The position numbers were made by a program, and so were the translations under genes. Positions 27,936 to 40,107 of a stretch of 64,000 nt of DNA are shown here, piece by piece. Source of the stretch: Gracilaria gracilis (lineage: Eukaryota > Rhodophyta > Florideophyceae > Gracilariales > Gracilariaceae); contig JARGSG010000024.1 of the NCBI GenBank assembly GCA_030374805.1, positions 682,001-746,000 of the forward strand, written 5' to 3'. A model generated the notes under the pieces. It searched no databases. It was not told where the DNA came from and saw only the letters and a program-made list of their open reading frames with translations. Numbering within the stretch: the first letter of the stretch is position 1; every line of letters starts with the position of its first letter.

Positions 27936-28978
27936 AAATATCCAACTGTAGGCCCAAGTGAAGATTCGAACGGACTACCAAGGGGATGCCAATACCGACG
28001 AGAGGACTGTTCTTAAACCGAAACGATTAGCAAACGCATCGCACAACGTTGTCGGGTTCATTCAACGATGAACCCGAAACCCAGAGGAACGACGTTGTGC
28101 AAGCGGGGTTTTCCGCAGAAAGACGTCTGCTTCCTTCATCCAGTGGCCACATACCTTGTACTGTACGTTGAAAAGAAGCTAACCCGGTGGGATTGCAGTA
28201 CTGTAGATACAAACGTCAAAAATGGTGTTGAATTGCTTTCCCGGTCGACTTTTCTTTCTTTCTTGTGTTCCCCATCGACGTCAAAGCTTGAACTGCGATG
28301 AAAACGTAAAAGGTTACGGTTGCCGCTTTAATCGCTAGCGCTTTCTTGCGATTTGCAAGAATTGCATGAAAGCGAAATGGTACCGCATTCGAGTCTGATG
28401 AGGAAAACTTGCCATTTAAGTCAGAGATGAACAGCTGGTAAGATTTTTCAGTGACGACTTTAACAGAATTCCTTATGCTCATATATCCTTGAAAGAATTA
28501 ATCTAGGATACCCATAGTGAAACGAGAACCATTGAGCAACTAATTGAGATACGCAGCGATTCTCATTTAATTGCTCAATAATTTACGTATCATACGTTCT
28601 ATTCAATCGTATTCTTCATTGTCAACTATAGCTACATCACTTAAATCGGCAGGTAATCCTGATGGGACAGAACTTCTTCAAACAAAGAGTGTCCTCGGTT
28701 ATCGGTCTTCCCGAGCAACGGAACAACGTTAACCTATAGTTGAATGGCGGAAAGAGCAACAGACCAGAAAAAAAACGTTGCTGCCAAGGTTCACAGGGCT
28801 TGAAAGCGTTCCTTTACCATAATATGAACATATAGTGTTACTTATTGAGGAAAACAGCTTTCTGTTACTTTTTCTCCTTTATTGTGGACGGCAACTTCTT
28901 ATCAACAAACTGCAATGAATTCCAATGAAGCTTTCTTTCTCTCTTGGGTCTTATCTGTTGAGGAAAAGGCGGGTTTGG
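27936..28978. other. Intergenic with nested inverted repeat
   Basis: About 1 kb without a firm gene. An 88-codon open frame on the minus strand (28216-28482, one hydrophobic segment) is too weak to call. A nested inverted repeat lies at 28041-28100. Confidence 0.5.
28041..28100. repeat. Nested inverted repeat
   Basis: Outer 9-bp arms (GCACAACGT at 28041-28049, ACGTTGTGC at 28092-28100) enclose perfect 9-bp inner arms (CGGGTTCAT at 28053-28061, ATGAACCCG at 28068-28076) around a six-base loop. Confidence 0.85.
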
Positions 28979-29176
28979 GACTCTAAACCGGGCGTCTTAC
29001 ATGATGTGGGACACTACATCCTACGATGCCGAAAAAGAACTGCTGCAAGAAGATTGGGGTTGCCTCCTCTGCTGGAGCCGCAAGGGTTAGTTGTTTATGG
29101 TGTTAGGAGGAAATGGCCTGAAAGAGTACTGGCCTTTCTAGCGAGAGGTTTCTTCGAACAGAAACGTTTCGCATAA
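28979..29176 (+). pseudogene. Non-LTR retrotransposon remnant, 3' end of ORF2
   Basis: This plus-strand segment reads to a stop at 29176 and has HDVGHYILRC followed by TAARRLGLPP and KWPERVLAFLARGFF. That is the same order of motifs as in the fragments at 20819-21079 and 56381-56590. The rest of the element is absent. The frame is open upstream to an ATG at 28925, but that part looks unrelated. Confidence 0.6.
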
Positions 29177-29602
29177 AGTTGTATTTAGGCTTTTGTGCTC
29201 ACAAGAAGAGAGAGAGAGCGTCTGTGGTTCAGCTATAATAGGAGCTGGATTGTCTTTCTCGCTGCGTGTGAAAGCCCGGCGATCAGTTCCCGCCTTGAAG
29301 TACCAGTCAAGGGGTACCGAAGAATAATATGCTGGGGGTCCGGTCCCTCTTGACGTTGGTCCGACAATCGCATCTTAACGTCTTCTTCTCAATATCAGAC
29401 GCAATAGGTCGTGAAGATGACGCATAGCATATTACGCTGTATAGAATTGAGCTCCCTCTGTATTTTCACCTCGGCTTTCTATGCCGCCCTTTATATCTTG
29501 TAGAACTTCTGGACATTGGTGAGAAAAGTACAAGGGTATGTTAAGTTCAAAACCATTACTGTGCAAGTCGACTTGGTGAACCACATCCCATTCAAAACAG
29601 AC
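29177..29602. other. Intergenic, 3' flank of the CAD gene
   Basis: This stretch holds a short GA run near 29208 and TACAAGGGTA at 29529-29538 (the complement of TACCCTTGTA). No gene is visible. Confidence 0.5.
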
Positions 29603-32600
29603 TCAGTTCTTACCTAGCACCATAGCCAACAGTGCCATACGAACATACATCCCATGCTCCATTTGCCTAAAATATACGGCCCGAGGATCAGAATCCACGT
29701 CGCTCGAGATTTCGCCTACTCTTGGCAATGGATGCATGATAATCATGTGTTCCTTCGCTCTTGTAAGAGTCTTGGGGGTGATCATAAACGCATCCTTGAC
29801 GCGCTCGTACTCGCTGAGTTTCTCAAACCGCTCCTTTTGGATTCTTGTTACGTAAAGCACATCCGTGTCACGGATAACATCATCGGATAATTCAACATGT
29901 TCATACTGAGGCACACCCCTCTCCGACAATTCTTCCAAAACATCATGAGGCATTCGCAGCGAATCCGGTGATACATAGCGCAATCGCACAGAGTATAAGG
30001 CGAGGACACGAGCCAAAGAATGCACTGTCCGCCCATTCTTCAGATCACCTACAAAGGTGATTGTAACATTGTTAACTGTTCCCAGTTCCTCACGGATTGT
30101 GAAAACGTCCAGCAAAGCCTGAGTAGGGTGTTCTCCAATTCCATCACCAGCATTCACAACAGGCAGCTTCGAATGATATGCCGCTTGTTGAGCCGCTCCA
30201 ACCGCAGGGTGCCTCAAAACAATGATATCGGAGTAGCAACATAGGGTTCTCATGGTATCTCCCAGGTTTTCACCCTTCGCAACGGACGAATTTCCGACAT
30301 CTTGAATATTCAAAACTGTACCACCAAGACGTTGCATAGCTGCCTGAAAAGAGCAAGAAGTTCTTGTTGATGGTTCATAGAATAGCGAAGCCATAATCTT
30401 GCCCCTGAGAAGCTCGTAATGTCCAACGCGAGACACCATAACTCTCATTTCTTGTGCTACTTCAAAGAGCTTGTGCAACTCGTTTCTTGCGAATTGCGAA
30501 ACAGACAAAATGTGTCGGCCAGCCCACCAGCCAGACCCATATCCAGGAAGAGCCTCTTTTAGCCCACGATACTCAGTCCCAGCAACAACCATGCTCTTGG
30601 GTGGGGCAACCCCATTAGTCATTACTGAATCATAGCCGTTGCCCAGCTCAAAACCATCTTCCGGTAGCCCTAGATCATCTAGGACAGGAGAAATAAACGG
30701 ACTGCGTGCGGCTACATGAGCGTGCCCATTCCACGTACTATGCACTTTTTTGTTCAAGGAAACCTTCGATGTAGGGGGGTGAGCCTGCTTTGACGAATCC
30801 TCTACCCGGGAAGCTCGGGTACCACTCGAGCGCGTTGGAGAAGAAAATGGTAAGGCTTCTTTCGCTTTTTCCGCATCATACGTAGTCATCGAATTGAGCT
30901 TGAAGGGAGATAAAGGGAGCCCTCTTGCTGACGGGCTCTTCTTCAGAGCCTGACTCTCTCTTCGAGCCATCTCTCCAGAACCTCGTTCTGCCCAGATCTT
31001 ACCATCCAAGAATGCCACAGATCCATTGTTTACCACTCTTCTCACATAGCCGCGACATGGTACACCCGAAACGTCTGACGCAGCCGGCCCTTCCCAAGTC
31101 TCGTCAATGTCCACTTCAACTGTTGCTTCATCGGTGGAGACAGAAATCCCGAGGATTCGGCTGGGGCCGTCATAAAGCCGGGAACGGACCCATTCCAAGT
31201 CAATCCGACCACTGACGACAGACTCAAACAGCAGCGGAACGATTAACGACGGTGGACCGGTAATGGCATCAATGACATCAAGATTCTCCCACAGGGCTTC
31301 TTGGTCTTCGCGAGATATTCTACCACTATTTTCCGTGGCGTACAAGTCAAGGACATTGATATCACATGTGATGCTTAGCCCTGTAGCCTTGCTCGCCTGA
31401 ATGAGTAGAATGTCTTCTTTCTTCCTAATCTCAGCTACATGAACTTCTCTGGTGGTCACCACCGCCGCAAAAAGCAACGCCGCCAGGGACCTTCCAGAGG
31501 CATGGAGAATAACTGGTGATTCCGATGGCCATCGTGAAAGATGTTCCATCCAGATATCTACCCCCTCGTTCATCTTCAAGTCTGCTTTTGTAGGGTGAAT
31601 AATAAGACCTCCCGCACTTCCACCCAAAGGAGCAATAACAGCTGCATTACCAGGTCTGGCATTCGCACAAACTGAAAAATTGCATAGCGCATGGGAGCCA
31701 GTGTCCTTCACAACCAATTCGTAATCCTCCGGTGACTGGCATCTATCTTGAGACAAACATAAGCATGTGGTAGAGAATCCACCCTCTAGGGCTGAACCTG
31801 TTAGCTTGAATATTGTTTCACCAACTCCTACGTGACTGGACATTTTTGCCGGGGTTTCACCGACTGTATTCAAAAGAATCAACCCCGGAAGAGTAATCAC
31901 TCTTGATGAAAACCGGAAATCGAATGGACTCAAGGGTAGCTTCTTCCCAGAAGACTTAACAAAACTTAAAACCTTGACAAAGAGTTTTGCACATTTGATA
32001 TTCGTGAGAAGCGGAACACTGAAATCAACGGCCGCACGGCGTGATCTGTAGCCGGGGGACTCGAAGGATGCAAGGCGTCTGTACTTGTTGTTCGAAGGAA
32101 TATTAATGAAGAACTCTATCCGTCCGTCGCGAAGCATCCTTTCGATAGTATTCTCGACTTCGGATTCAGAGTATTCGTTCTTGTTCGTCCACACAGCCAC
32201 ATCGGTTCGAACACCATGTTCTTGGAAAAAGTCAGCCGTTCCAGGGGTTGCAATTAGCTTATAGCCGAGTTCTTTCAATCTCTTTGCGGAAGCCAGGAAC
32301 TCCAGCTTTTCCTTATAAGCACCAATTGAAACCGCAACAGACTTCGACGGGAGATAACGAGATGTAGCAATCAAGCCTTTCATGTAAGCTTCTTCTCGGG
32401 AAGCACCAAAACACGCCACTTCTCCAGTGGACGCCATCTCAACCCCAAGGATAGGATCAGCGCCGAGCAATCTGGTAAACGAAAACTGTGCAACCTTCAC
32501 ACCGACAAACGGAATCTTACTTACATCAACAGGATAGGGAAGTACCGGTCTGCCCAGCATAACCTTTGTGGCGAACTTTGCTAAATCGAGACCGATTGTC

Positions 32601-35600
32601 TTCGAGATGAATGGAAAAGTGCGGGACGCCCGAAGATTACACTCAATCACCTTGATTGCGTTGTTCTTCGCAATGAACTGGATGTTCATTGGACCAGTGA
32701 CGTTCAAAGCGCGCGCCACCTTCGCTGTTGCTTCTTCTACTTTCCTTACTGTGATTTCGTCCAAGTCCTGCGGCGGTAACACCAGTGTCGCATCACCGGA
32801 ATGAACCCCGGCGTTTTCGACATGCTCGGATATAACGTGCATGACGAGCTCACCTTTGTTTGCTACTGCGTCAACCTCGATTTCTTTGGCTTCCAAAATG
32901 AACTTGGAGATAACAACAGGGCAGTCGTTTGATACCGTGGCCGCCTCTGTCAGATATGCTTCAAGATCTTCAGCCTTATGCGCAACATTCATAGCTGCAC
33001 CCGAAAGGACGTAGGAAGGGCGCACTAGAACAGGATATCCAACATCAGCGCAGAAGGCCTTAGCATCTGCTATTGACGATAATTCCTTCCATTTCGGTTG
33101 ATCTACACCATTCTTATCGCACATTCGGGAGAACTTATATCTGTTTTCGGCATTGTCGATCATCTCTGGTGTAGTTCCAAGAATTCGAGCAGACTGGCGA
33201 TGTAGTCTCATAGCGATGTTGTTTGCTATTTGCCCGCCCATTGAAACAATGATACCAGAGCTCCTTTCAACGTCATAGATATCAAGAACTCGCTCAAAAG
33301 AGAGCTCTTCAAAGTATAGGCGGTCACATTCGTCATAGTCTGTGCTAACTGTTTCGGGGTTGTAGTTGATCATCACTGACCTAGCCCTTTGACTTCTCAG
33401 TGTTCTAATCGCAGAAACAGCACAGCAGTCAAACTCTACAGATGACCCAATCCTATACGCGCCACATCCTAGCACAATGATACCATGTTCATTAAAAGAG
33501 ACATCATCTTGCAGTCGGAAGCAGTCGGGCACGCTTTGTATAAGACCAGGAGAGGTTTGAGGTGAACTTGACAGCGCAGGCGTTGTATGTGGAGAATGCT
33601 CATAGAAGGAAGACGGGAGCGCCTGACCTGACCGCAACGATGACATACAAGAGTAAGTGACGTAAAGATAATTGGTTTTCGCCGGAAACTCAGCTGCCAC
33701 GGTATCGATCTGCTTCACGCATGGACGAATATCGCTGCTTAGACGCTGTTTGCGAACCGCAAGCTCCGTTTCGTCAAGCAGTTTTGCGACTTGCCGATCG
33801 CTGAATCCGAGTTGCTTTGCAATGATAAGCGTATCGTCATCGATGCTCGTCGAGCTGCGCAACTGGGTTTCACAAGCTGATATTCTCGCAAGCTTGCGAA
33901 GGAACCACTTGTCAATCATGGTTAGCTCATGAATCCTTTCAACGGAGACTCCTTTCGCCAGGCCATCGGCAATCACCAGAAGTCGATCATCAGTAGGATT
34001 CCTCAAAAGATCTTCTGAGTACTCAATCACTCCTGACTCAAAACCAGGTACATAATTGTCTCGCGCCATTCTCACCGCCTTCTGCAACGTCTCTTCAAAA
34101 TTCCTCCCGATTGCCATAACCTCGCCTACGGACTTCATTGAGCTGCCCAGGGACCGGCTCACTCGTGTAAACTTCTTTAGATCCCATCTCGGAATCTTGA
34201 CAACAAGGTAATCAAGAGAAGGTTCGAAGCATGCAGAAGTCTCCTTAGTGATCGAATTACGTATCTCTGGTAACGGAATCCCCAATGCCAGTTGCGCAGC
34301 AACGAAAGCCAGCGGGTAGCCCGTCGCTTTTGAGGCAAGCGCCGAGGAACGACTTAGACGTGCATTGACCTCAATGATACAATACTGCATGCTCTTAGGG
34401 TTGAGAGCATACTGAATGTTGCATTCGCCAACGACACCAAGATGTCTCACGGTGCGAATGGCTGCGTTCCGCAACATGTGATACTCAGCATCACTAAGAG
34501 TCTGGGAAGGAGCAACAACAATTGAGTCCCCAGTGTGAATACCCAAAGGATCAAAGTTCTCCATGTTGCACACGGTGATACAGTTGTCGTACGCATCTCT
34601 CACTACCTCATACTCGACTTCCTTCCAGCCTTTCATAGATCTCTCTACAAGCACCTGTGAGCTAGAGGTAAAGGCGCGAGAAGCCAACTTGGCAAGCTGG
34701 TCCCCATCATCAGCAAACCCGGAGCCCAGCCCGCCCAAAGCGAAGGCAGCGCGCAAAATGACTGGGTATCCAACCTCCTCCGCAGCCTTCAGACACTCCT
34801 CGATAGTTTCGCATGCCCGAGAGTCTGCAAAAGGCTCACCAATCTCTTCAAGGCGGGAATTGAACCTTTCTCGATCTTCAGTGTCCAAAATCGCTTCAAC
34901 AGGTGTACCGAGTACTTTAATGCCAAGCTTATCCAAAGCTCCGCTGTTGTACAGCTTCACACCGCAGTTGAGAGCAGTCTGACCTCCGAAGGTCATAAGA
35001 ATGCCATCCGGGCGCTCATTCTCCGCAACTTTGAGCACATTCTCAGGGGTTACTGGAAGGTAGTAAACCTTATCTGCGAGACCAGGCGAGGTCTGCACAG
35101 TAGCAATGTTGGGGTTGATTAGCACAGTGCGCACTGATTGGCTTCGTAGCGCCTTAATGGCCTGGGAGCCAGAGTAGTCGAATTCACCAGCCTGACCGAT
35201 GGAGAGCCCCCCCGAGCCGAGCACAATCACCTTCTTGATGGTGGCACTCAACGGGAAGCGCTGTGGACTGTCATTGAGCTCCCGTTGCCGCAGTCTTTTC
35301 ATTGCAGCATGCGCATCAAAAAGCGGTTTGGTGCTCCCAGTAGCCTTCGCCTCGACAGCAGAATTCACAAACATGTCGAACAAGTACTCTGTATCGTGTG
35401 GACCAGCACAAGCCTCCGGATGGAACTGGACTGAGAAAAACGGAAGCGTCTTGTGAGCAACACCCTCATTGGTGCCGTCATTAGCGTTAACAAACGTTGG
35501 AAACCAGCCGGCGGGCCACTTGTCCGGATTGTCATCCACAGCAAAGCCATGGTTCTGCGATGTGATATGGCAGCGACCAGTAGAAAGGTCTATACAAGGC

Positions 35601-36475
35601 TGATTATGTCCCCTGTTGCCGTACTTGAGCTTGTACGTGCCAAAACCGGCTGCACGCGCCAGCAGCTGATGGCCAAGACAAATGCCAAAGATGGGGCGGT
35701 TCGGATGGTCTCGGATGCACTCACGAATGTTATCAACGGTGGTAGACAACATGGCGGGGTCACCCGGCCCATTGGTGATAAACAAGGCATCATAATCGGC
35801 GGTATACTGTGACAAAGAGGCATTCCACGGCACTATGAGCAGCGAGCGCGCACGTTTCCGCAGAGCACGGAGCTGATTGTTTTTGACACCGCAATCCAGC
35901 ACGAGAATACGAGGCGCATCCGATGCGCCAGTGCCCGCGATGGAACGGACCTCCGACGCAGACACCTCCGCGACGAGATTGCGCGCATTGGGGTCAGACA
36001 GCGGGGGGAGCGGCGAAGATGCCGGGTTGACAACCAGCCTGGCCAGCAGGGTGCCGGAGCGGCGAATAATCTTGGTCAGCTGCCTGGTATCGACGCCGGT
36101 AATGGCCGGAACGCGCTGCTCGCACAACCAGTCGGACAGGCTGCTAGCGGCGTTCCAGTGCGAGTAGTCCTGCGAGTACTCAGCCACGACGAGGGCGGCG
36201 GCGTGGATACGGTGGGACTCTGCGTGCAGGGGAATACCAGCGTGGTCGACAGCAGACATGTCTGGCACGCCATAGCTGCCCACAATGGGGTAGGTGAGCA
36301 CGAGGATCTGCGCGGCGTACGAGGGGTCTGTGAGCGCCTCAGGATAGCCGACCATGCCGGTCTGGAAGACGGCCTCGCCTGCGACGCTTCGCTCACATCC
36401 GAAGGAGTAGCCCGGGAACACATGGCCGCCGGCCAGCAGCAGCGCAGCCGGCACTCGGAACACGCCCTGCCGCAT
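29603..36475 (-). CDS. CAD-type pyrimidine synthase (GATase-CPSase-pseudo-DHOase-ATCase)
   Basis: The ATG at 36475 gives 2290 residues in one exon; the GTG before it is ignored. Order: a carbamoyl-phosphate synthase small subunit with its class I glutaminase domain (nucleophile Cys266 in FGICLGHQ, later QFHPEAC); two ATP-grasp halves of the CPSase large subunit at about 415-1380, each with its own ATP-grasp motifs, and a regulatory MGS-like end to about 1490; a dihydroorotase-like segment at about 1515-1825; a disordered Ser/Pro linker; and aspartate transcarbamylase from about 1965 ([22 protein letters not shown]). The protein makes carbamoyl aspartate from glutamine, bicarbonate, ATP and aspartate, the first two steps of UMP synthesis, normally in the cytosol. 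The DHOase-like segment begins [12 protein letters not shown] where active enzymes have a His-x-His metal site, so it is probably inactive, as in fungal Ura2. A separate DHOase gene is then needed elsewhere. Confidence 0.95.
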   Translation of the reverse strand: MRQGVFRVPAALLLAGGHVFPGYSFGCERSVAGEAVFQTGMVGYPEALTDPSYAAQILVLTYPIVGSYGVPDMSAVDHAGIPLHAESHRIHAAALVVAEYSQDYSHWNAASSLSDWLCEQRVPAITGVDTRQLTKIIRRSGTLLARLVVNPASSPLPPLSDPNARNLVAEVSASEVRSIAGTGASDAPRILVLDCGVKNNQLRALRKRARSLLIVPWNASLSQYTADYDALFITNGPGDPAMLSTTVDNIRECIRDHPNRPIFGICLGHQLLARAAGFGTYKLKYGNRGHNQPCIDLSTGRCHITSQNHGFAVDDNPDKWPAGWFPTFVNANDGTNEGVAHKTLPFFSVQFHPEACAGPHDTEYLFDMFVNSAVEAKATGSTKPLFDAHAAMKRLRQRELNDSPQRFPLSATIKKVIVLGSGGLSIGQAGEFDYSGSQAIKALRSQSVRTVLINPNIATVQTSPGLADKVYYLPVTPENVLKVAENERPDGILMTFGGQTALNCGVKLYNSGALDKLGIKVLGTPVEAILDTEDRERFNSRLEEIGEPFADSRACETIEECLKAAEEVGYPVILRAAFALGGLGSGFADDGDQLAKLASRAFTSSSQVLVERSMKGWKEVEYEVVRDAYDNCITVCNMENFDPLGIHTGDSIVVAPSQTLSDAEYHMLRNAAIRTVRHLGVVGECNIQYALNPKSMQYCIIEVNARLSRSSALASKATGYPLAFVAAQLALGIPLPEIRNSITKETSACFEPSLDYLVVKIPRWDLKKFTRVSRSLGSSMKSVGEVMAIGRNFEETLQKAVRMARDNYVPGFESGVIEYSEDLLRNPTDDRLLVIADGLAKGVSVERIHELTMIDKWFLRKLARISACETQLRSSTSIDDDTLIIAKQLGFSDRQVAKLLDETELAVRKQRLSSDIRPCVKQIDTVAAEFPAKTNYLYVTYSCMSSLRSGQALPSSFYEHSPHTTPALSSSPQTSPGLIQSVPDCFRLQDDVSFNEHGIIVLGCGAYRIGSSVEFDCCAVSAIRTLRSQRARSVMINYNPETVSTDYDECDRLYFEELSFERVLDIYDVERSSGIIVSMGGQIANNIAMRLHRQSARILGTTPEMIDNAENRYKFSRMCDKNGVDQPKWKELSSIADAKAFCADVGYPVLVRPSYVLSGAAMNVAHKAEDLEAYLTEAATVSNDCPVVISKFILEAKEIEVDAVANKGELVMHVISEHVENAGVHSGDATLVLPPQDLDEITVRKVEEATAKVARALNVTGPMNIQFIAKNNAIKVIECNLRASRTFPFISKTIGLDLAKFATKVMLGRPVLPYPVDVSKIPFVGVKVAQFSFTRLLGADPILGVEMASTGEVACFGASREEAYMKGLIATSRYLPSKSVAVSIGAYKEKLEFLASAKRLKELGYKLIATPGTADFFQEHGVRTDVAVWTNKNEYSESEVENTIERMLRDGRIEFFINIPSNNKYRRLASFESPGYRSRRAAVDFSVPLLTNIKCAKLFVKVLSFVKSSGKKLPLSPFDFRFSSRVITLPGLILLNTVGETPAKMSSHVGVGETIFKLTGSALEGGFSTTCLCLSQDRCQSPEDYELVVKDTGSHALCNFSVCANARPGNAAVIAPLGGSAGGLIIHPTKADLKMNEGVDIWMEHLSRWPSESPVILHASGRSLAALLFAAVVTTREVHVAEIRKKEDILLIQASKATGLSITCDINVLDLYATENSGRISREDQEALWENLDVIDAITGPPSLIVPLLFESVVSGRIDLEWVRSRLYDGPSRILGISVSTDEATVEVDIDETWEGPAASDVSGVPCRGYVRRVVNNGSVAFLDGKIWAERGSGEMARRESQALKKSPSARGLPLSPFKLNSMTTYDAEKAKEALPFSSPTRSSGTRASRVEDSSKQAHPPTSKVSLNKKVHSTWNGHAHVAARSPFISPVLDDLGLPEDGFELGNGYDSVMTNGVAPPKSMVVAGTEYRGLKEALPGYGSGWWAGRHILSVSQFARNELHKLFEVAQEMRVMVSRVGHYELLRGKIMASLFYEPSTRTSCSFQAAMQRLGGTVLNIQDVGNSSVAKGENLGDTMRTLCCYSDIIVLRHPAVGAAQQAAYHSKLPVVNAGDGIGEHPTQALLDVFTIREELGTVNNVTITFVGDLKNGRTVHSLARVLALYSVRLRYVSPDSLRMPHDVLEELSERGVPQYEHVELSDDVIRDTDVLYVTRIQKERFEKLSEYERVKDAFMITPKTLTRAKEHMIIMHPLPRVGEISSDVDSDPRAVYFRQMEHGMYVRMALLAMVLGKN

Positions 36476-37208
36476 CACGTCAGCTCTGCGCGGAGGTGAA
36501 GCGCCGCCGAGCTCACGGCGACGAGCACTCGCGCGCTGTTATCCAACGCCGCCGCGCACGCGTGCGCGCATCCGCGCCAGCAGATCCCGGCGGCTGCCGC
36601 ACTTACAGCGGGGCAGTAGTGGGGCCGGGGGCGCGCGCAGCGGGGCGCGGCACGGCTCGTGTACGACGCGCGGAGCGGGCGCGCGCTGTGCGCGCTGTCA
36701 GACGGGGCAGCGGCGCGGTAGCGCACGCGCGACGTCTGACACCCCCGCGGCGTCCATTCAATGGCGGTGCCTCCAACACGCGCGCTCAGCGCTGCCGCCG
36801 CGTCTCTGCCGCTTGCTCCGGTCGCCCGCGCATCGCCTCTCTACCGCACCGCCCGCCAGCGCCCACCGCCCGACTAGCCCAACCCCCCAAACCCCCCCCC
36901 CCCCCCCCACTCCCCTCCGTGCGCTCCCACCCGCCACGCCCCTCCTCCTCCCCCCCTCCCTTCCTTCCCCCCTTTCCCTTCCCCCTCCTCTCCCTTCTCT
37001 TCTTCCTCCTCACCCACCCTTCCTACCCAAGACAAAAACACCCGCCTAACGCTTTGCTACACTTCCGCCCCACAGCAGCCCTCTTCCCCTCCCCCCCCCG
37101 CCCACAACCCCGTGTCTCCAATACACAAAACACACACATACCTTCCCCCTTCCAACACCCCCTCACCCACCTCCCCCCCTCCCCTTAGCGCCCTCCTAAC
37201 CCCAACCC
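36476..37208. promoter_or_regulatory. Divergent promoter of CAD and RRM genes, pyrimidine-rich leader
   Basis: A 733-bp gap between two divergent start codons. The CAD-proximal half is GC-rich. From about 36880 to the RRM gene ATG the plus strand is almost pure pyrimidine, with a 17-base C run at 36892-36908 and long CCT and CTT stretches. This matches the leader of the kinase gene. Confidence 0.6.
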
Positions 37209-39078
37209 ATGGCAACTCTACACCCCCCACAGGTTGACGGCACACCCTCCCGCGATCAAGAGCCTTCCGAAAAATGGTCCGCGCGCGAAGCCACCACCAA
37301 CCCCCAAGTAAACCCAGATGATTTCCCCAACAACTCCACCGACACAGAACCCGCCAAACAGCCTTCCGACCAACCCAAATCTTCTAACCCACAAACACCC
37401 GACCCCCCCAACGTGCCGTCCGCTCTCTACGAACAGCAGCAACGCGCTTTTCACCAACAGCAACAACAATGCGCCCAACCGCCCCCCCAACCCACCACCC
37501 AGCCCTCCCCCCCTTCCTCCTCCGCCGGCTGCAAAATCTTCGTGGGTGGTCTCTCCTGGGAGACCGACGAGCAATCGTTGCGCGCCTACTTTGAGCAGAT
37601 AGGTGCCGTACTGGACTGCGTCATCATGCGCGATCGTCACACCGGCCATCCGCGTGGCTTCGGCTTTGTCACCTTTGCCGACGAGGAAGCCGCCACAGCC
37701 GCCGCCTCACGTCGTCACGATTTGGACGGTCGTCAAGTTGAAGCCAAGCGTGCTGTTCCCAGAAGTGAGGGCTCTTCTGCGTCTGCCCCTGGTCATTCCG
37801 CCTCCTTTACCGCTGCTCCTCGCAGCCAGCGCTACAACGAAGGCGGCGCGCAAGGCGCACCGCACCGTGCTCACCATACCACCAAGTGTAAGGTGTTTGT
37901 GGGCGGCCTTCCGTCCGGCTGTGGCGGTGAGGAATTTCGCAACTACTTTTCGCAGTTTGGAGAGGTTGTTGACGCCCAAGTCATGATCGACCATAACACG
38001 GGTAACTCGAGAGGGTTTGGATTTGTCACGTTTGCGAACGAGGCTACCGTCAACACGGTGGTCGGCCCAGGAAAGTCGAACGCGGACCACGAGATTATGG
38101 GCAAGTGCGTTGAAGTGAAGAGAGCAGAGCCCAAGGGCGCGTCGCAAGATAGAAGACAGAATCGAGATAGCTACAATCAAGGAGGCGGTAGAGCCGGCGG
38201 CGGTGCCTCACAGAACGAGGCGCTGCCTCACTCGGGTGCCAACGGCAGCGGTGCGAATGCAGTCGCTGCCGCCGCCGCCGCTTACTACAGCAATTACCCA
38301 GCTTCACTAGCCGAACAGTATGGCGCGTACTACAATAACCCCCAGTGGCAGCAGTACTATGCTGCGATGGGCTACAACTTCAACTTCCCGCAGAGTTATA
38401 ATCCGTACCAGCAGTATTTGCAAGCCTACATGAACACACAAGCTTCGGCGAATGGCGCTGGTGGTAGTGCAGGTATGCCTGCCAATGCCACCTCGCCAAA
38501 CGCTCCGGGCGCCGGAGGTAAGCTTTCATTTGTATTACTATTAGCGAGCGAACGCATCTGTTTGGACTTTGATGAAGAGAGAAAGATTTGTTTATTAATG
38601 AGTGTGACAAACAGCCTTGGCTGCTTGCTTAGCCGAGTTGTGTGTGAGCTCCACTTGTTTGCCTTTGTTTCCAAGAGATGCTTGCGTAAGGTGATATCGT
38701 TGTTCCTGGTACAGTTTCGAGTACTAACCAAGGTGTTTTCTTTACTGTTGTACTGTTTGTTTCTTGTTTGCTTTCTTTTTTTTTGTTTTGCGTGTGTTTG
38801 TTTCTTGTTGTTGTGTGTTGCGTGTTGAAACGATGTTATGTTGTGATTGATCGCATGCGCATTTATTTGACGAATGAACAGGATACGATAACTCACACGG
38901 ACCCGGAAGATACAGTGGTGGACATGGCGGTGGACACGGTGGAGGCCATGGCCAGGGAGGCCATGGCGGTGATATGGGTCACGGTGGACAAAACGGTCAT
39001 GGTTCGAACAGCGGTGGAGGAGGCCCAAGTATGAGGCGCTCCTCACGGCGGGATGACCGATATCACCCGTACCGCTAA
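37209..39078 (+). CDS. Two-RRM RNA-binding protein (hnRNP A/B, Musashi/DAZAP1-like), spliced
   Basis: The coding sequence is 37209-38517 joined to 38882-39078, giving 501 residues. Residues 1-105 are Pro/Gln-rich. RRM1 (about 108-185) has CKIFVGGLSWET and RGFGFVTFAD; RRM2 (about 227-306) has CKVFVGGLPSG and RGFGFVTFAN. Both RNP1 and RNP2 motifs are intact. A low-complexity Asn/Tyr/Gln/Ala tail follows. If the intron is read through, the protein ends in a Cys/Leu/Phe-rich run that is not credible. Splicing instead yields a Gly-His-Gly repeat tail and a basic Ser-Arg end (MRRSSRRDD), typical of hnRNPs. The two exons join in frame through a split Gly codon. The protein probably binds single-stranded RNA and acts in splicing, transport or translation. 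Confidence 0.9.
38518..38881 (+). other. GT-AG intron in the RRM gene
   Basis: The donor is GGAG|GTAAGC and the acceptor AACAG|GATAC, with a T-rich stretch at about 38766-38780. The intron is 364 bp, and its removal keeps the frame and restores a Gly-His-rich tail. It is the only intron in the window that I can support. Confidence 0.85.
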
Positions 39079-39306
39079 CGGCACGGACGGGTGCATCTTT
39101 GAAACATTAGATGGAAAGGTTATGCGAGTTAAAAAAACGGTGTGACCGTGTCAGTTTGCCTGGCAGCCTTTTTTTTTTGTTTGAGTGCTCCTGATGAGAG
39201 TCAGTAGTGCTTACGAGCTGTGGTGAACACGAAGCTCTCCACTCACAGCGGGCGTTTACGTGTAGCCTCAGCGGATAGGCACGAAGGTAGGGCGAGATCG
39301 CAGCTG

Positions 39307-40107
39307 TCAGGGGGCGATGATCGAGATGGACTTGGGGCGCGTGCGAGAGTCGTGCTGTAGCGAGCGACTGCGATGCAGCTGTAGAGAGAGGTGGAACGGT
39401 CGAGCGTGACGGGTTGCAAGACGCACGCAGATTAGGAAGGCTGTTGTGCCGACGTATTCCAACGCGGCCATGTACACAAAACGCGGATCCTTGTTAGGGA
39501 TCAACGGGAATGGAAAGCGTAGTCGCAGCGAAATCCATAGGCAGGAGAACAGCGCGATGACGGCCATCTGAATGGCGGCGCACACGTACGCGACGTACGG
39601 CGCGCGCCTATGCACTACGTGTGTCAGTAAGGCGACGGTCAAACTCCAAGTAGCGGCGCTTGTTGCAAACAGGGCGGCAAAAACGTGGTGGAAAAACCAG
39701 AAGCCGGGCACGGAGGAGAACAGCGTGAGAAAAAACGCCAGCGAGAGACCGCTGTAGAGCAAGAGCTGCGCCAGCACGCGTGGACGCGGCAGCCACGGTG
39801 GGAGCGTGGGGAACAACGTTGGGGGGACGGTCTCGGAGAAGTAGAGGAATAGAGAGAAGATTAAGGGCAGAAGAAGATTGGCGGAGAAACAAAGGCCGAT
39901 AGCGAGCAACATGCGCTCCGGATCACGAAGGCCGGCATCGCTGAGATACGGGTATGGATGGATGTGGAAGCGGCCGGGGTAGAAATGCGTCAAAAGCAGC
40001 GCGGTGACAATTGTGACGCACGCGAGCACGAGCGCACACGCGGCGAGACGCGCGGGGTGCAACGTGAGAGAGGGCGACGGCGCAGCGGCGTCGCGTGGCG
40101 TACACAT
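39307..40107 (-). CDS. Frag1/DRAM/Sfk1-family membrane protein
   Basis: The ATG at 40107 gives 266 residues; the frame begins four codons earlier at a GTG. Six hydrophobic segments are spread along the protein, starting with LAACALVLACVTIVTALLL. The first loop has PYLSDAGLRDPERMLLAIGLCFSAN, which matches the P-x-(I/L)-SD-x-G signature of the Frag1/DRAM/Sfk1 (CWH43 N-terminal) family. Members act in GPI-anchor remodelling, autophagy or phosphoinositide transport, and sit in the ER, Golgi or lysosome or at the plasma membrane, so the exact role cannot be read off. The length fits the family. The C-terminal tail is short, basic and Ser-rich. A TACCGTTGGTA word lies about 105 bp upstream of the start. 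Confidence 0.75.
   Translation of the reverse strand: MCTPRDAAAPSPSLTLHPARLAACALVLACVTIVTALLLTHFYPGRFHIHPYPYLSDAGLRDPERMLLAIGLCFSANLLLPLIFSLFLYFSETVPPTLFPTLPPWLPRPRVLAQLLLYSGLSLAFFLTLFSSVPGFWFFHHVFAALFATSAATWSLTVALLTHVVHRRAPYVAYVCAAIQMAVIALFSCLWISLRLRFPFPLIPNKDPRFVYMAALEYVGTTAFLICVRLATRHARPFHLSLQLHRSRSLQHDSRTRPKSISIIAP

Noticed and set aside
28216..28482. Minus-strand 88-codon frame with one hydrophobic segment
   Set aside because: It has an ATG, but no other support such as a domain, a promoter or protein-like composition over its length.
37209..38828. 539-codon reading of the RRM gene
   Set aside because: Its end runs through the intron into a Cys/Leu/Phe-rich sequence. Splicing gives a far better C-terminus.
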